A DNA stretch of 62,131 bases. It comes from Thraustochytrium sp. TN22. Lineage: Eukaryota > Sar > Bigyra > Thraustochytrida > Thraustochytriidae. The stretch's first letter is position 1. Every line of letters starts with the position of its first letter. A model generated the notes under the pieces. That model saw nothing but the letters and a program-made list of their open reading frames with translations. It searched no databases and was not told the origin of the DNA. Of the stretch, positions 1-11,659 are shown one piece after another. The position numbers and the translations under genes were made by a program. The stretch is from the NCBI GenBank assembly GCA_013306675.1, contig JABLUY010000217.1:1-62131 (forward strand). The letters run 5' to 3'.

Positions 1-57
1 CGCCGCGCCGCGCCGCGTCGCGCCGCGCCGCGCCGCGCCGCGCCGCGCCGCGCCGCG
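1..57. repeat. (CGCCG)n pentamer array
   Basis: About eleven copies of CGCCG with one variant copy (CGTCG). The same pentamer recurs as short arrays in the leaders of many genes here (near 1126, 20327, 27603, 31517 and 44156) and at the extreme right end of the window. Confidence 0.85.
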
Positions 58-1416
58 CAGCCGCCCTGCCCGCACGCCGCCGCTGCCGCGCGCGCGCCGC
101 CCTGGTTTGCAGGCCAGCGTGGTAGCTCGTACTGGGGTACTACTGGTACAAGGTGGTACCGCACAGCGGTACCTTGGCGCCAGGGCTTGGGTACCGGTAC
201 CACTACCCTTTCGTGCGCATCATCATCATGAGACAGTGGCTCACTCTGATGAGTGAGGCGTCAGGACGCAAGGACTTTGGCAGTGGAACGCCCGGGCCCT
301 GGCCCTCGCGGCCCTCGCGAGGTCAGAGTCAGAGTCGTGCAGTCAGCGCCCAGCACTGCACAGACGCCACGGTGCAGCGCATCGCTGTGCACTGCGCTGC
401 ACGGCGTTGCACAGCGCTGCACAGCGCTGCACAGCCCTGCTGGCACAGCTCCTCACGCGTTTTCTCTTGTAGCTAACTTTGGAGGTAAGTTAGAGGTACG
501 GGCCGCACTGCATGTCATAATCCAGTCAGATGCCACTGTTCTGGTACCCCTGGTACCCGTACCAGCACCACCGCTGGCACTGCACGGCCATGCACGGCCA
601 TGACCAGCGACGAGATTTCCCCCCGTGCAAAGGTGCTGTCAGCTGACTGGAACCGCGACGGCGCACGTGCCCTCGCTCTCAAGCCAGGCCGCGCAGCCCT
701 CGCCCAGACGCGCCCCAGGGCGTCCTCGATGGCGGCCGCTGCCTGGGCGAGCTCGTCCTCGCGCGCCTGCTCCTCCCTCTCTCTCCCCAAATCGAACAAG
801 AGCCCCAACTTTTGTCATTGACGCCCACCTGGACAAGCACGACTGCGAGGGCGGCAAACTCGAAGAACAGTGAAAGTAAACAGCAGCAAACAGCAAGAAA
901 CTAGCGCGCGGCGAGCAGGAAAGCGACGACAGCGCCGCCGGAATGAGGGCACGGCGGGCGTCCCGGCCAGCGGCGGCCGGCGCGCAAGTGGCAGCCGCGG
1001 CCAGCGCCAGTGGGCGGCGCCGCATAGCCCACTTGCGGCGCGGCGCGCGCGCGCGCAGACGCCCCCGGTGCCCCTGCGCGGCGCGGCGACGTCGCCGCGC
1101 GCGCTCAGCTCGCGCGGCGGCCAGGCGGGCGGCGCGGCGCGGCGCGGCGCGGCGCGCGCGCGCGCAGGTCGGCATCGGGCGCGGCGGCGGCGCGGCGGGG
1201 CGGCGCCTCTCGCGTGCGGCGCGGCGCGGCGCTCGCGGGCGGCGGCGGCGGCGTCGCGGCGCGGCGCGGCGGCGCGGCGCGCGGCGGCGGCTGGCCGGGT
1301 CGGCTTGCGACGCCGGGCTGCACACGCGCGCAGAGGCGGGCGCGGGCGCGGGCGCGAGCGCGAGCGAGCGCGGGCAGAGCGGCGCGCGGCGGCGGCGGCG
1401 GCGGTCGCGCGGGGAG
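58..1416. other. Leader/intergenic DNA upstream of the PP2C gene
   Basis: No conserved gene is seen. The part at 115-235 and 540-575 is dense in GGTAC/GGTACC palindromes. The part at 345-445 repeats GCTGCACAGC-like words. At 459-490 a pyrimidine-rich stretch ending in TTGTAG is followed 12 nt later by GGTAAGT, which resembles an acceptor then a donor. From about 940 to 1410 the DNA is almost pure G/C with CGCCG-type words and is probably the 5' UTR or core promoter of the next gene. The PP2C frame stays open back to 943, but that extension is Arg/Ala-rich and unlike the family. Confidence 0.6.
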
Positions 1417-2700
1417 ATGGGCGCGTACCTGGACAAGCCGGTGACGAGCAAGGAGTCCTTCGACGGGCAGCATGGCGGCGCGCACGAGGAGGAGGATACG
1501 CTCGCGTTCGCCGTGTCGGAGATGCAGGGCTGGCGCAAGACCATGGAGGACGCGCACATCACCAAGGCGAGGGTGGGCGAGGTCGGCGGGGAGCCGGTAG
1601 CCCTGTTCGCGGTCTTCGACGGCCACGGCGGCAAGGAGGTGTCCGCGTTCTGCGCGAACCACTTCGCCGAGGAGCTTGGCCTGCTGGAGAGCTTCGCCAG
1701 CGGGGAATTCGACAAGGCGCTGCCCGAGGCCTTCCATCGCATGGACGACATGCTGCGCGACGGCGCCAACGCCGCGGAGCTCTCGACGCTGCGCGACCAA
1801 GATGACTCCGTGAGCACCTCGGCGGAAAACCACGACGACTCGAGCGGCACCGGCGGCAGCAGCGAGGACGGCGCGGACGGCGCTGCCGCCGGCGCGCCCG
1901 CCACGCGCGAGAGCATCCAAGCAGATGTCAAACAGAAGATGGACGCCGCAGAGGAGAAGGGCAGCATCAGCAAGGCCGAGGCGCTTGAGCTCGTCATGAA
2001 GATGATGAAGCTCAAGAGCATGGACGAGCAGGACTCGGGCGAGGGCAACAGCGTCGGCGCGCGCTACACGGACGCCGGCTGCACCGCCATCGTCTGCCTC
2101 TTGCACGCAGGGCGCCTCTACGTCGCCAACGCCGGCGACTCGCGCGCCATCATCTGCACCACCGGCGACGCGCGCGCCATGTCGCTAGATCACAAGCCCA
2201 ACCAGGAACGCGAGCTGCGCCGCATCCGCGACGCCGGGGGCTACGTCAACGAGGTCGGCCGTGTCAACGGCAACCTCAACCTCTCACGATCTATCGGCGA
2301 CCTCAAGTACAAGGTCAACCCGAACCTCTCGCCCGCAGCGCAGATCATCACCGCGGAGCCCGACGTCAAGGTCTTCGAACTCACCGATGACGACGAGTAC
2401 TTCTTTATCGCCTGCGACGGCGTCTTCGACGTCATGTCCAACCAGCGCGTCGTCTCCTTCATCAACGAGCGACTCGCCAAGGGCGTTGAGCGCCCGTCCG
2501 CTATCCTCGAGGAGATCTTCGAGGAGTGCATGTGCGACTCCCCACAGGCTTCTCAGGGCATTGGCGCTGATAACATGACGGCTTGCCTCGTCCTCCTCAA
2601 ACCGCTCGAGTACTTTCGTTCCGCGCAGGGCAAGTCGTCCAAGCCCAAGCCCTCCAGCAAGATCTTTCGCACCAAGCCCCGCAACAAGTCCTCCAACTGA
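1417..2700 (+). CDS. PP2C-family (PPM) serine/threonine protein phosphatase, probably N-myristoylated
   Basis: A metal-dependent Ser/Thr phosphatase of 427 residues. The start chosen gives MGAYLDKP, which matches the conserved myristoylated N-terminus of animal and protist PP2C enzymes; upstream in-frame codons are low-complexity Arg/Ala. PP2C motifs appear in order: GWRKTMEDAH (~38-47), VFDGHGGKE (~66-74, metal-binding Asp and Gly), GCTAIV (~221), ANAGDSRA (~235), a Leu-Ser-Arg-Ser-hyphen-free stretch LSRSIGD (~288), ACDGVFD (~331) and GADNMT (~382). A Ser/Asp/Gly-rich acidic insert of roughly 60-80 residues (~128-210) separates the second and third motif blocks and resembles a regulatory loop. 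The last ~20 residues are Lys/Ser/Pro-rich and basic. All metal ligands look intact, so catalysis is expected. Substrates cannot be told. Membrane targeting is inferred only from Gly2. Confidence 0.93.
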   Translation: MGAYLDKPVTSKESFDGQHGGAHEEEDTLAFAVSEMQGWRKTMEDAHITKARVGEVGGEPVALFAVFDGHGGKEVSAFCANHFAEELGLLESFASGEFDKALPEAFHRMDDMLRDGANAAELSTLRDQDDSVSTSAENHDDSSGTGGSSEDGADGAAAGAPATRESIQADVKQKMDAAEEKGSISKAEALELVMKMMKLKSMDEQDSGEGNSVGARYTDAGCTAIVCLLHAGRLYVANAGDSRAIICTTGDARAMSLDHKPNQERELRRIRDAGGYVNEVGRVNGNLNLSRSIGDLKYKVNPNLSPAAQIITAEPDVKVFELTDDDEYFFIACDGVFDVMSNQRVVSFINERLAKGVERPSAILEEIFEECMCDSPQASQGIGADNMTACLVLLKPLEYFRSAQGKSSKPKPSSKIFRTKPRNKSSN

Positions 2701-3873
2701 TTTGCTGACCTGCCTGAATAGCTCAACTAGCAGGCAGCGAAGGCGGGGTGGGCAAGGACTCGTGCAGGCAGGCCGGCGGGCAGGCAGTCTGAATGGCTGG
2801 CTTGGTGGCTGACTGGCTCAGCCGCTCCCTGATCCGCTCCGTGACGTGCTGGCGAATTGGCTGGCAGAGACGCTGGCCTCCGTTGTGCATCCATGCTCGT
2901 GTCGATGCCAACCCGAGGACTCGCCCGCCTATCGCTACCGCCACGTTTTCCTTTTCTTCCTCCTCCTCGTCTTTTCCCTCCTCATTCTCCCCCTTGTTCC
3001 TCCAATGGAGCTCGCACAACCCTGCTGACTATCATCGACGCGAGAGGCGCGGTCCTGTAGTACGCTTCGCACAGCTTTGCCAGCCAGCTCGTCAGCGTAC
3101 AAAGCCCACCATGTCTGGGTCCCCTTTGGCCCTCGCCTGCGCTGCGCCACATCTCTCCCTCCTTTTAGTTCACGAACGAGTGTCGCAGCCCGGCGGCGTC
3201 TCGTCCCTCCATCCAAATATTTACGATGTCGTTTGACGCACCGTACTGGCGGCGCCAGCCTGAGAATCTCTCTCGAGCCGCCCGAGCGCGCCCAAGCGCG
3301 CCCAAGCGCGCCCAAGCGCTCTCATGCGCACCCGACTTTCAGTTCTTGCACCCGCACCGTCACGACGCCCAGAGTGACGGAGCCACCGAACGGACTGTGA
3401 GGTATCTCCACCGAGCAACCAAGCCAGGAGGAGAGATAACTTTCCAGCCTCGCGCGGCGCAGCTTTCACGAGCTGGGCTAGCTCGCCGGCCCGCCCGCGA
3501 GCGCGTGCTTTTGCCAGCAGGCCCGCGGCGTCGCGGGTTCTTGGGCGCGGCGCGGCGCCGAAGAAAAATTTTCTCCGCCTCGGCGACGGCTTGAGGCCGG
3601 GCGCGGCAGACGCTGTACCCACCCCGCCGCCGCGCGCCGCCGCGCGCCGCTCCGCCGCGCCCGGGTGCGCCGCGCCGGACGCAGCCCGCGCCGCCGCCCC
3701 GCGCCGCGCCGGCGCCGCTGCGCCGCGCCGCCGCGGGCCGGGCTAGCGTTTTCGAATCATCTGGCCGCCGCCGCGGGGGCCGCGGGCGAGGTCAACTTCG
3801 TCCGGGGGTACGACGAGGCGCACGCGCCGAGCCGAGCGGAGCGGAGCGGAGCCGAGTCGAAGCAGCCGGCACG
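2701..3873. other. Intergenic DNA between PP2C and the large membrane-protein gene
   Basis: The 3' side of PP2C and the 5' side of the next gene, both on +. It holds CT-rich DNA (about 2940-3000), a 10-bp direct repeat CGCGCCCAAG (about 3286-3320) and a very G/C-rich leader with CGCCG words (about 3600-3780). No conserved coding sequence or RNA gene is seen. Confidence 0.6.
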
Positions 3874-6800
3874 ATGGAGAGCCAGATCGAGCGCCTGCTG
3901 ACGGTGCTCATGAACAAGGTGGTGGACGGCATTCCGGACGGCAAGGGAGGCTTTCTGGAGCGGCCACTGGACACCGAGGCGAAGCGGTTCGTGCGTGACT
4001 GCGGCGGGGAGCTCGATGCGGCCGTGGCGGCCGCTGCGCACCACATCTTCGTGCGCAAGCCCAGCTGGTCCGAGAGCATGTGGCGCAGCGCGCTCATCGT
4101 CGTCGTGGGCCAGGTGCCGCTCGTGGGTTCCACGGCGGCCATCTTCTACAACCAGTTCGAGTCCGTCTGGCGGCAGCTGCGCTTCGTGGCGCTCGCCGCC
4201 ACTATATATGGCCACGACGTGCGCGACGACGCGACGCAGTGCCAGGTCATTCTCTGCCTGCTCGACGACAACATCCGCAAGCGCCAAGGGCCCGGCGCGA
4301 TGGACAAGATCTACTCCAAGATCGGCAAATCCGGCGTTCAAGTGGCCGCCACCATCATCGCGCGCCAGGTTGTAGCGCGCGGCGGCACTGGCTTTCTGGT
4401 CAAGCGTGTGCTGGGCGGCCTGCTCATTGGCGTCGTGCCCGAGGCCGTCGGCCTGCTGTATACCGCTTTCTTCACAGACACCTTCATGTCGAGTGACTCA
4501 ATCAAGGCGGTGCGCGCCACGCAGCTCAAGGACCGTGCGCGCTCGCACTTCAAGAAGGACGAGCGGCCCACGCTCACCGTCGCCTGGATCTCCTTCCTTG
4601 TGTGGTTCATCCCCATCCTCACCATGAACCTCGCCAAGGTGTGGGTCACCTTCGACCGCATCTTCATGCGCATGATTTCGTCCGCGCCCCTCCAGCACGT
4701 CTTGGCCTCGCACCCGGCCGTCGACTCCTACCTCTTCGGCACGGTGCCGGACGCCGCCGCCGATGCCTGGTCTGCCTGGCTCCTGCGCAAGGCGGTCGTC
4801 TCCGTCTTCGTCTCCGTCAAGGCCGCGCTGCTTTGCTCCGCCGCCGCCTCGGCGGCCGCGCTCGTGCATTACGTTGGCCGCAGGCACACCTGGCTCGTCT
4901 CCACAGCGGCGCTCGCCGTACGGTCGGCGCTCAATTTCCTGTCCGCGCGCAACACAGCCATCTCGCTGGCGCTCGCTGCGCAGACGCTAGGCGCGCCGCA
5001 CCCCTGGGACGGCCTCTACCATGGCCACCGCGCCTTTGTCGGCCTCTTCGCAATCGCGAGCCGCTCGCGCGGCGAACTCAAGCCCTACAACCCTTGGATT
5101 GTCGGCTCGCTCCTGCTCTGGATCGGCTACCATGGCCTGGCCGTCGCATACACCTACGGCACCGCCCTGGTGCAGGCCATCGTGCCGCTTCTCTTCGTCG
5201 GCGACGACTACAACGTCTATCACGCCCTGGACGACAGCTCCCGCGCCTTCAATGCCGTGTCCAAATCCGCCTTTGCCATGGCGCGCCTCGGCGACGCGCT
5301 CAACGCGCTCACCACCATCGCGCTTCACGTCCTCATCGAGGAGATCCGCAAACCGGACGTCGTCATGTCGCTCGTCGGGCCCAGGAAGGTCGTGGAGGGC
5401 ATTCTCTATGCCGCCAAGTCGCTGGGCCACGTTGTCTCCAGCCCCGACATGGTCCTCTTCTGGCTCGACAAGACCACGCCGCCGCTCGAAGTGTCTTGGA
5501 TGCTGCTTGGCCTCCAGTACGCGGCCACCTCGCTCGGCCTCGCCTGGGGCCTCGCCGTCCCGCTGCACTGGCTGTCCACCTTCGAGGCCTGCCTCATCGC
5601 CGCCAACATTGTGCAACTCATCCCCAAGCTCATTGGCGGCACGGCCCTCCCGCCGCCGCATGAGACCCAGGTCTGGAACCAGGTCATGGCCAGCCGCCAC
5701 CGTCTGCTCTATCTCATTCCCGACATTGACGCCGGCCTACGCACCAAGGTCAACGACGCCATCTCCTTCTTTGAGCACTATGAGTTCGCAGTGCACCGTT
5801 CGCAGGACTTCGCATCGTCCTCCTTCGTCAAGGTCAAGGACTGGGTTCAGGCCAGCTTCACGAAGCGTGAAAAGCAGGAGTTTGAGCGCCTCGGCTCTGG
5901 CGAGCTGCTCGAGGACGAGAACGGCCAGCCGCTCGAATTCGACGTTGGTGTCTACTATGACGAGAACGACACCTGGTTTGCCCGTATCAAGGGCGCCCTC
6001 TCCTTTTCGCGCCGCGGCCCTGGCGGCGCCGGCGATGGCGACGGCGGCGGCGACGGGGATGCCTCCAAGGAGACCATCCCGATCGACACCGTGCTTCATG
6101 GTGACGCCAAGGGCCACCTTGCTCTGGCAGACGGCAAGGCCGTCGACGCAGCCGACGTTGCGCACCTCACGCAGCACCACACCTGGAAGGAGTGGTTCCA
6201 CGTCAAGTTTACTGCCGTCCTTCCCTGGCGTGCCGCCACTGTGGCTCACGGGCCGCACTCCAATGTTGAGATCGAAGAGATCGACGAGGAGATCAAGAGC
6301 GAGGAGTTGAAGAGCGAAGAGGAAGAGGCGGCGGCCGACGTGGACGCTGCGTCTGATGCTCCTGATGCTCCTGAGGATGCTCCTGATGCCCCCGATGCTC
6401 AAGACGAACCTGTCGAGAACATCGACGGCAAGGTCGACCCACTGACCGCAGATCAAGACGCTGCCGACCCGCAGCAACAAGAGGCGCAAGAAGAAGATCA
6501 ACAAGGAGAAGACAAGGCCCTGGCGGCGCACCTTGGCGAGACGGATCTAATGAGTAGGGAAGACGAGGACGCCGTCGCGGCTGCAGAACTCGCCGCGGCT
6601 GCTGAGCTCGCCGAGGCCGAGTCTTTGGACGCCGCACAGCTCGCAGAGGCACGCGCGCACGCCCAGGCCCAGGCCCAGGCGCAGGCCGCCAAAGCCGAGG
6701 CCAAAGCCAGGGAGGCCGAGGCTGAGGGACAGCCGGCTTCCTCATCATGGCGGTTCTGGCGGCGCTCCGCAGAGCCTCCCAAGCCAGCGGAGCCCGTCGA

Positions 6801-7071
6801 AAGCCCAGCCGAAGACGCCACCACTCACGAGGATGAGGATGCTGCTGCCACCGACAGCAAGGGGGGTGACCAGGCAAGTGAGGTTCCCGAGGCGAGCCCT
6901 GACTCGGAGGGCACAAGCCATGAAAGCTCGATCGGAGCGCCAGAAAAGGTGCTAAACCCGGCGCCAGAGGACGCGAAAGCCGAGGCCGTCGATGCAGCGG
7001 CCACATCGAGCTCTTCCTGGGTCCCGCGCTGGTGGCGCGGTGACAACAACGGCGCGACAGAGAGCGCTTGA
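3874..7071 (+). CDS. Large multi-pass membrane protein with acidic, coiled C-terminal tail (possible EcsC-like N-terminus)
   Basis: A 1065-residue protein I cannot name with confidence. Residues ~1-205 hold two amphipathic-hydrophobic segments around VGQVPLVGSTAAIF (~75) and GGLLIGVVPEAVGLLY (~183), with the words AATIYGHDV and LCLLDD between them; this pattern recalls EcsC-family proteins (weak). Further hydrophobic segments lie near 235-265, 310-335, 340-375, 405-445 and 545-590, giving perhaps 8-10 membrane spans. From ~800 the chain is acidic (repeated Asp-Ala-Pro, Glu-Glu-Ala), then Ala/Gln/Glu-rich helix-formers (AQAQAQAQAAKAEAKA). Two Ser/Trp/Arg motifs, SSSWRFWRR (~950) and SSSSWVPRWWRG (~1045), close the tail. 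The start is the first Met after a GC-rich leader and is followed by a plausible helix. Composition and codon use match the neighbours. Location and function are unknown. Confidence 0.8.
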   Translation: MESQIERLLTVLMNKVVDGIPDGKGGFLERPLDTEAKRFVRDCGGELDAAVAAAAHHIFVRKPSWSESMWRSALIVVVGQVPLVGSTAAIFYNQFESVWRQLRFVALAATIYGHDVRDDATQCQVILCLLDDNIRKRQGPGAMDKIYSKIGKSGVQVAATIIARQVVARGGTGFLVKRVLGGLLIGVVPEAVGLLYTAFFTDTFMSSDSIKAVRATQLKDRARSHFKKDERPTLTVAWISFLVWFIPILTMNLAKVWVTFDRIFMRMISSAPLQHVLASHPAVDSYLFGTVPDAAADAWSAWLLRKAVVSVFVSVKAALLCSAAASAAALVHYVGRRHTWLVSTAALAVRSALNFLSARNTAISLALAAQTLGAPHPWDGLYHGHRAFVGLFAIASRSRGELKPYNPWIVGSLLLWIGYHGLAVAYTYGTALVQAIVPLLFVGDDYNVYHALDDSSRAFNAVSKSAFAMARLGDALNALTTIALHVLIEEIRKPDVVMSLVGPRKVVEGILYAAKSLGHVVSSPDMVLFWLDKTTPPLEVSWMLLGLQYAATSLGLAWGLAVPLHWLSTFEACLIAANIVQLIPKLIGGTALPPPHETQVWNQVMASRHRLLYLIPDIDAGLRTKVNDAISFFEHYEFAVHRSQDFASSSFVKVKDWVQASFTKREKQEFERLGSGELLEDENGQPLEFDVGVYYDENDTWFARIKGALSFSRRGPGGAGDGDGGGDGDASKETIPIDTVLHGDAKGHLALADGKAVDAADVAHLTQHHTWKEWFHVKFTAVLPWRAATVAHGPHSNVEIEEIDEEIKSEELKSEEEEAAADVDAASDAPDAPEDAPDAPDAQDEPVENIDGKVDPLTADQDAADPQQQEAQEEDQQGEDKALAAHLGETDLMSREDEDAVAAAELAAAAELAEAESLDAAQLAEARAHAQAQAQAQAAKAEAKAREAEAEGQPASSSWRFWRRSAEPPKPAEPVESPAEDATTHEDEDAAATDSKGGDQASEVPEASPDSEGTSHESSIGAPEKVLNPAPEDAKAEAVDAAATSSSSWVPRWWRGDNNGATESA

Positions 7072-7336
7072 CAGTGAGCGCCCGAGCATTTGGTGTCGGG
7101 ACCATGAATGTGAGTTAGCCTGTAAGTAGCAAAGAAGATTTCGTGCAGCTGAGCCAGTCTAGGAGCACACAACGAACGCAAGTAGTTGCCTGCCTGCAGG
7201 AACAATCCTGGTTTGGCCATGCATGGCGCTTTGACTGCGAGATCCAAGAAAGTTTTGAAATACATCTCTGCACATGTGCGCACCGCGCACGGGAACTATC
7301 ATGGTCGCTGCGGCGGGCAAGCCCGCGTCGCGGGGC
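7072..7336. other. Convergent 3' region of the membrane-protein and UBR genes
   Basis: About 265 bp between two converging stop codons, more A/T-rich than the coding DNA. It should hold both polyadenylation sites. A GTAAGT word near 7121 has no matching acceptor that I can see. Confidence 0.55.
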
Positions 7337-10300
7337 TCATTCCTGTGGAACGTGGGCCATTCGGCGCATGCCGATCGTCTCCGTGGTAAAGCCAAGGCCG
7401 CAGACCAGTCGCTGAAGATGGCGCATGCGCGCTTCGGAGAGAAAGAGCGGCTTGCCGCGGCGCAGCACCGGGTCGGCCTCGCCGTGCGAGTCGAGGAAGA
7501 TGGACCCGAAGTCGAGCATGCGCGTGTTGTTAATGACCACAAAGGCCGAGCTCGTATACGCGGGCAGAAAGGCGCAGACAGCGTTGCATACGTTGGCTGG
7601 GCAGTTGGCGGCGTGGCGAACGAGGCGCTGCTGCTGCGTGCCGAGACCACTGCAGTGGAAGTCGAGGCACAACGTGAGGCCACAATGCAAACAGATCATG
7701 GCCGTCTCCGTGCTCAGCGCCTTGCCGCAAGTAGTGCAGGGCGGCAGGGTCTGGCTCGTGGCACCCTCGCAGAACTGCAGATACAGGTCCGTATAGACAC
7801 GAGGGAGCTGCAGGAGGTGCGGCAAGCCGAGGCGAGGCGCCACGGCCACGGCCGGAGCGATGAGAGCTCGCTCAGCGGCGACCTCCGGGAGATGTTGGGC
7901 GGCCAGAATGGCGCTCGTCATGCGGTCTACGTGGCGCGCCACGTCTTCGTCCGTGAGTGTCAGCCCGAGGCGGTCCCGCACGTCAAAGTTCTGATCCTCG
8001 CCCTGGCCGTGCTGCTGGATCTCGTCCAGGACCTCCTTGAGGTCGTGCCACTCGCGGGACGAGGTTGCCCGCGCCTGAGCCGCATCGCCACCCAAGGCTG
8101 CGCGAAGAAGCGCGACGAGCTCCAGCAGCGCCGGGCACAGTGCGGCCGACGCCGCGACCACATGCGTGCTGCCGAGCCGCAGGGCGCGCTCCGCGAGCTC
8201 GTCGAGGCCCACCGCGGGCAAGACCGCCACCGCGCGTGCGATGGGACGGCCCCGCGGCGAGGCCACGAGCTGCCGCGTCGCTGCGTGGATGAGCGCAAGC
8301 GCCGACTTGGGCGGCGCGTCCGTCTCGGTGGCTGCAGCGCCCTGACCACGTGCCACCTGCTGCAGCGCAATAGCAACCACGACCTGGGCCAGACTAATGG
8401 CCACGACGTCGGCGGCGCGTTCGCGAAGGTCGGCGCCCGGGTGGACCAGTGCCCAGGCGCAGAGCAGCTCGAAAGGGCGCGCAAACGCGTCGTGCCTGCC
8501 GGTGTCTCGAATGCTCTGGTCCACGGCGCGCACCACGGCGTCTCGATCGGTGGCAGGGCTTCCAGTCCGCAGCGCCTCCTGAGTGGCTCGCGCCAGCGCC
8601 GCGAGCGTCGCGAGCGCATGCGGCGCGCTCGCATCGTGGATGATGCTGAGCGCGAGCACTGCGTTCTCGGCAAAAAAGGTCCCAAGCTGCTGGGACAGGG
8701 GGCTGAGCAACTGGCTGAACGGGCCAAGCACGCCGCGGAGGAAGTCGTTCAGGCACGCCCGCGTGACCTCGTCTTCCTCGGTGCCGGCCAGGAGCGAGGG
8801 AGATGCCGGAGCGGCCGGCGCCGCGAGCGGCGCTGCCGGCAGCGGCGGTGGAGCCTCGCGGACCACCGGGATGAGCGCGTTGGCCAGGGAGCGACAAATG
8901 GGGCAGCGGAACTCGCCCACCTCAACGTCAATGACGTCATTGGCCGAGGACAGCGATCGCTTGTAGGTGCGCAGGCATTCGAAGTGCACGTGGTGCCCGC
9001 AGGCGCGCACCAGCGCGGTCTTCGGGGCAGTCTCGGCGCCCTCACGCAGGCCATGCGCTGGGCCGGTACGTAGCAGCGGCGCACCACGGCTGAACTGCAT
9101 CTCGAGGCGGCGCATGATCGTCCCGCGGCCCATGTAGGCGACGATGCCCATGGCTTGGCCCACCGAGGCTGGCGCGCGACAGAGCGCGCATTCGACATGC
9201 GAAGCGTGGCGTGACGACTTCGCGTGCGACGCGGCTTCCGGCTCGCCCGTGTCCTCATCCATAGCCTCCCCGGCGCGGGAGAGGAAGGCGGCCTGCTGCT
9301 TGGCAAACTTTTCCATGATGCGTGCCTGGCGCGCTGCCACGGTGCCCGCATCGCTCTCCTCGGAGCTGCGTCGCGTCTTGCCGGTCCGCTTCTTCTTTTT
9401 CTTCTTCTTTTTGTTGGCTTCAACGGCCGCCGCCGCCGCCGCCGCCGCCGCCGCGGCGGCGGGTGCTGCCGATGACGACCCGTTGGTGGCTGTAGGGGCT
9501 GGCGCCGCCTTGGTACGGAAGGAGGACGTGGCGGGGGACGCCAACAGCGTGGAGGAGGAGGAGGAAGACGAGGACGAGGAGGGCTTGTGGTTGTTGGCTG
9601 CGGCGGCCGACGCCGAGGTCGTCGAGGAGAAGGAGGCCACCGAGGGCGAAGCCATGGACATGTCCTCGGCGACGCTGCTGCCCGCATCGGAGACGGCGTC
9701 GGGCGACGATAGATTTCCGGCCGCGTCCAGCGGGCTGGCGCTGAGCATGTTGAGCCCGGCTGCAAGCCCGCTGACCGGACTCGGCACGGGCATCGGCGTT
9801 CGCGGTGATGCAAGGCCGGCGCCGCGCGGCTGTGACGCTTGCAAAAAGTGCTCCTGCAGGTTGCGAAGGCCGGGCGCCAGGTGGCGCATGCGCTCGGCAA
9901 TGTCGCGCACAAGGCCAGACGCGAGTTCGTGCACGTCGCGGCCCCAGCGGTCCTGGGTGTGCGCGAGCTGCAACAGGAGCATGTAGATGGACACGCCGAC
10001 GCTGTCCTGCTCCTCGGCGCACGGCGCAAGGCTGCTGAGAGGCGGCGGCAGCTTGCCTAGGGTGGACCGCTCGAAGAAGGCGTGCGTGCGTGCCGCATCA
10101 GGCGAGGCCGCGAGGCCGCGCGAAGAGGGGGGCGCCGCGACACCCGCGACACCCGTATCCGAAACGCCAGCGCCGTTGCGGGGCACGTTGATGGCGATGG
10201 CGCTGCTGCGACCGGCGCCGCCGCTCACGGCCGCGGTGGCGGCCACGGCTTGGCCGTAGACTGTGGCCAGAGGCGTGGGGCGCGAGTAGGGCCAGGTCCA

Positions 10301-11600
10301 TTCCGAAGAGGACCCAGAGGTAGTGGACTCAATGACCTCGTCCTCGCCGTCCTGCATGGGCGTGCTGGATGCGGCGTCACCAGCCGCAGACGCTGGCGAG
10401 GAGGGCTCCGGCTCGCTGGCACTTAGGAACCGACGGCGCGTGGTGGCGCCGTCGGCAAGCGGGACGAGCTCGCACGCATTGAGGATTGGGTTGTGGAACG
10501 GCAGACGCACGCGGTGCTGGACGTGGTCGATGCGGTGGTTGATGCTCATGGACATGGCGCGCAGGTCGTTAGGCGCCGACATGGCGCGCTGCAGATCGTC
10601 AACCGGCCAGGCCCAGGCGATCGACCCGTCGCAGCTTCGCGACCGCGGCTTCTGCGTGGGGCCGGCGGGCGCGGCGGCGGAGGTGGAGGAAGAGGAGGAG
10701 GCGCTGCTCGCGCCAGCGGATCCGCTGCTGCTGGTGCCGGTGCGGGTTCCACCCGGCGTGCGCAGGTGATCAGCAATCTCGCGGTCGTAAATGGCGGCGA
10801 TGTCGAGGTCGGCGCTGAGCTGCACTGCCTGGTGCAGGAGGCCGAGCGCCTCGAGGAGGATACCGGTTCGTGCGAGGAGGGCGTCAGCTGGGTCGTCCCG
10901 CACGCAGGCATGAAGGACCCGAAAGATGATGCCATGGAGTTCCGGATTGAAGAGCAGATTGGCGGGCATCTCGGCGAAGGCGCGGTACACGGGAGCGTCG
11001 ACGTCGACGGTGAGGAGGCGGCCGACGTTGACTGGAGCGGCAGGCGCACTGGCGCCGAGGCCACTGGCCGAGGAGCCATCGGTGTGGAGCGCTGGAGGGT
11101 AGGGCGCGGGCGTGTAGATGTCGTCGCCGGCAGCGCTGTCGAGACTGGAGCTCATGTCGCGACGCTTGCGCTTGCGCTTGTGGAAGAGTTCAAAATTCTC
11201 CTCGATGACCTGGCGCTGCTCGCCGGTGAGGTGGGAGAAGTAGAGGTCGATGTCTTGGTTCCAGTGCACTTCCTTGAGCGAGAAAGTGCCCTCCATCTCG
11301 GTCGCGCTGGGTGGGTTAAAGTCGGCAACCTCAGCGAGGACGTCTTCGAGCCGCTCCCCGGCGTCGAGGATGCGCTGCGGCACGAAAGTCTCGATGGAGC
11401 TGAATGTGCGCTTGGAGCCTGGGCTGCAGGCGAGCGCGTGCATGACCTGCTTGCGAATCGTTTCCGCGGGGCGTTCACCGAGGCGTGTGCGGTCGTGAAT
11501 GAGTACGCTGACCAGATGAAGCATGGCCTCGCACATGCTGGCGAGCTGGTCGTCACTGAGGCGCTCGGCCTCGGCACGGCGCTGACGGCGCGGCTTGCGC

Positions 11601-11659
<59 letters not shown>

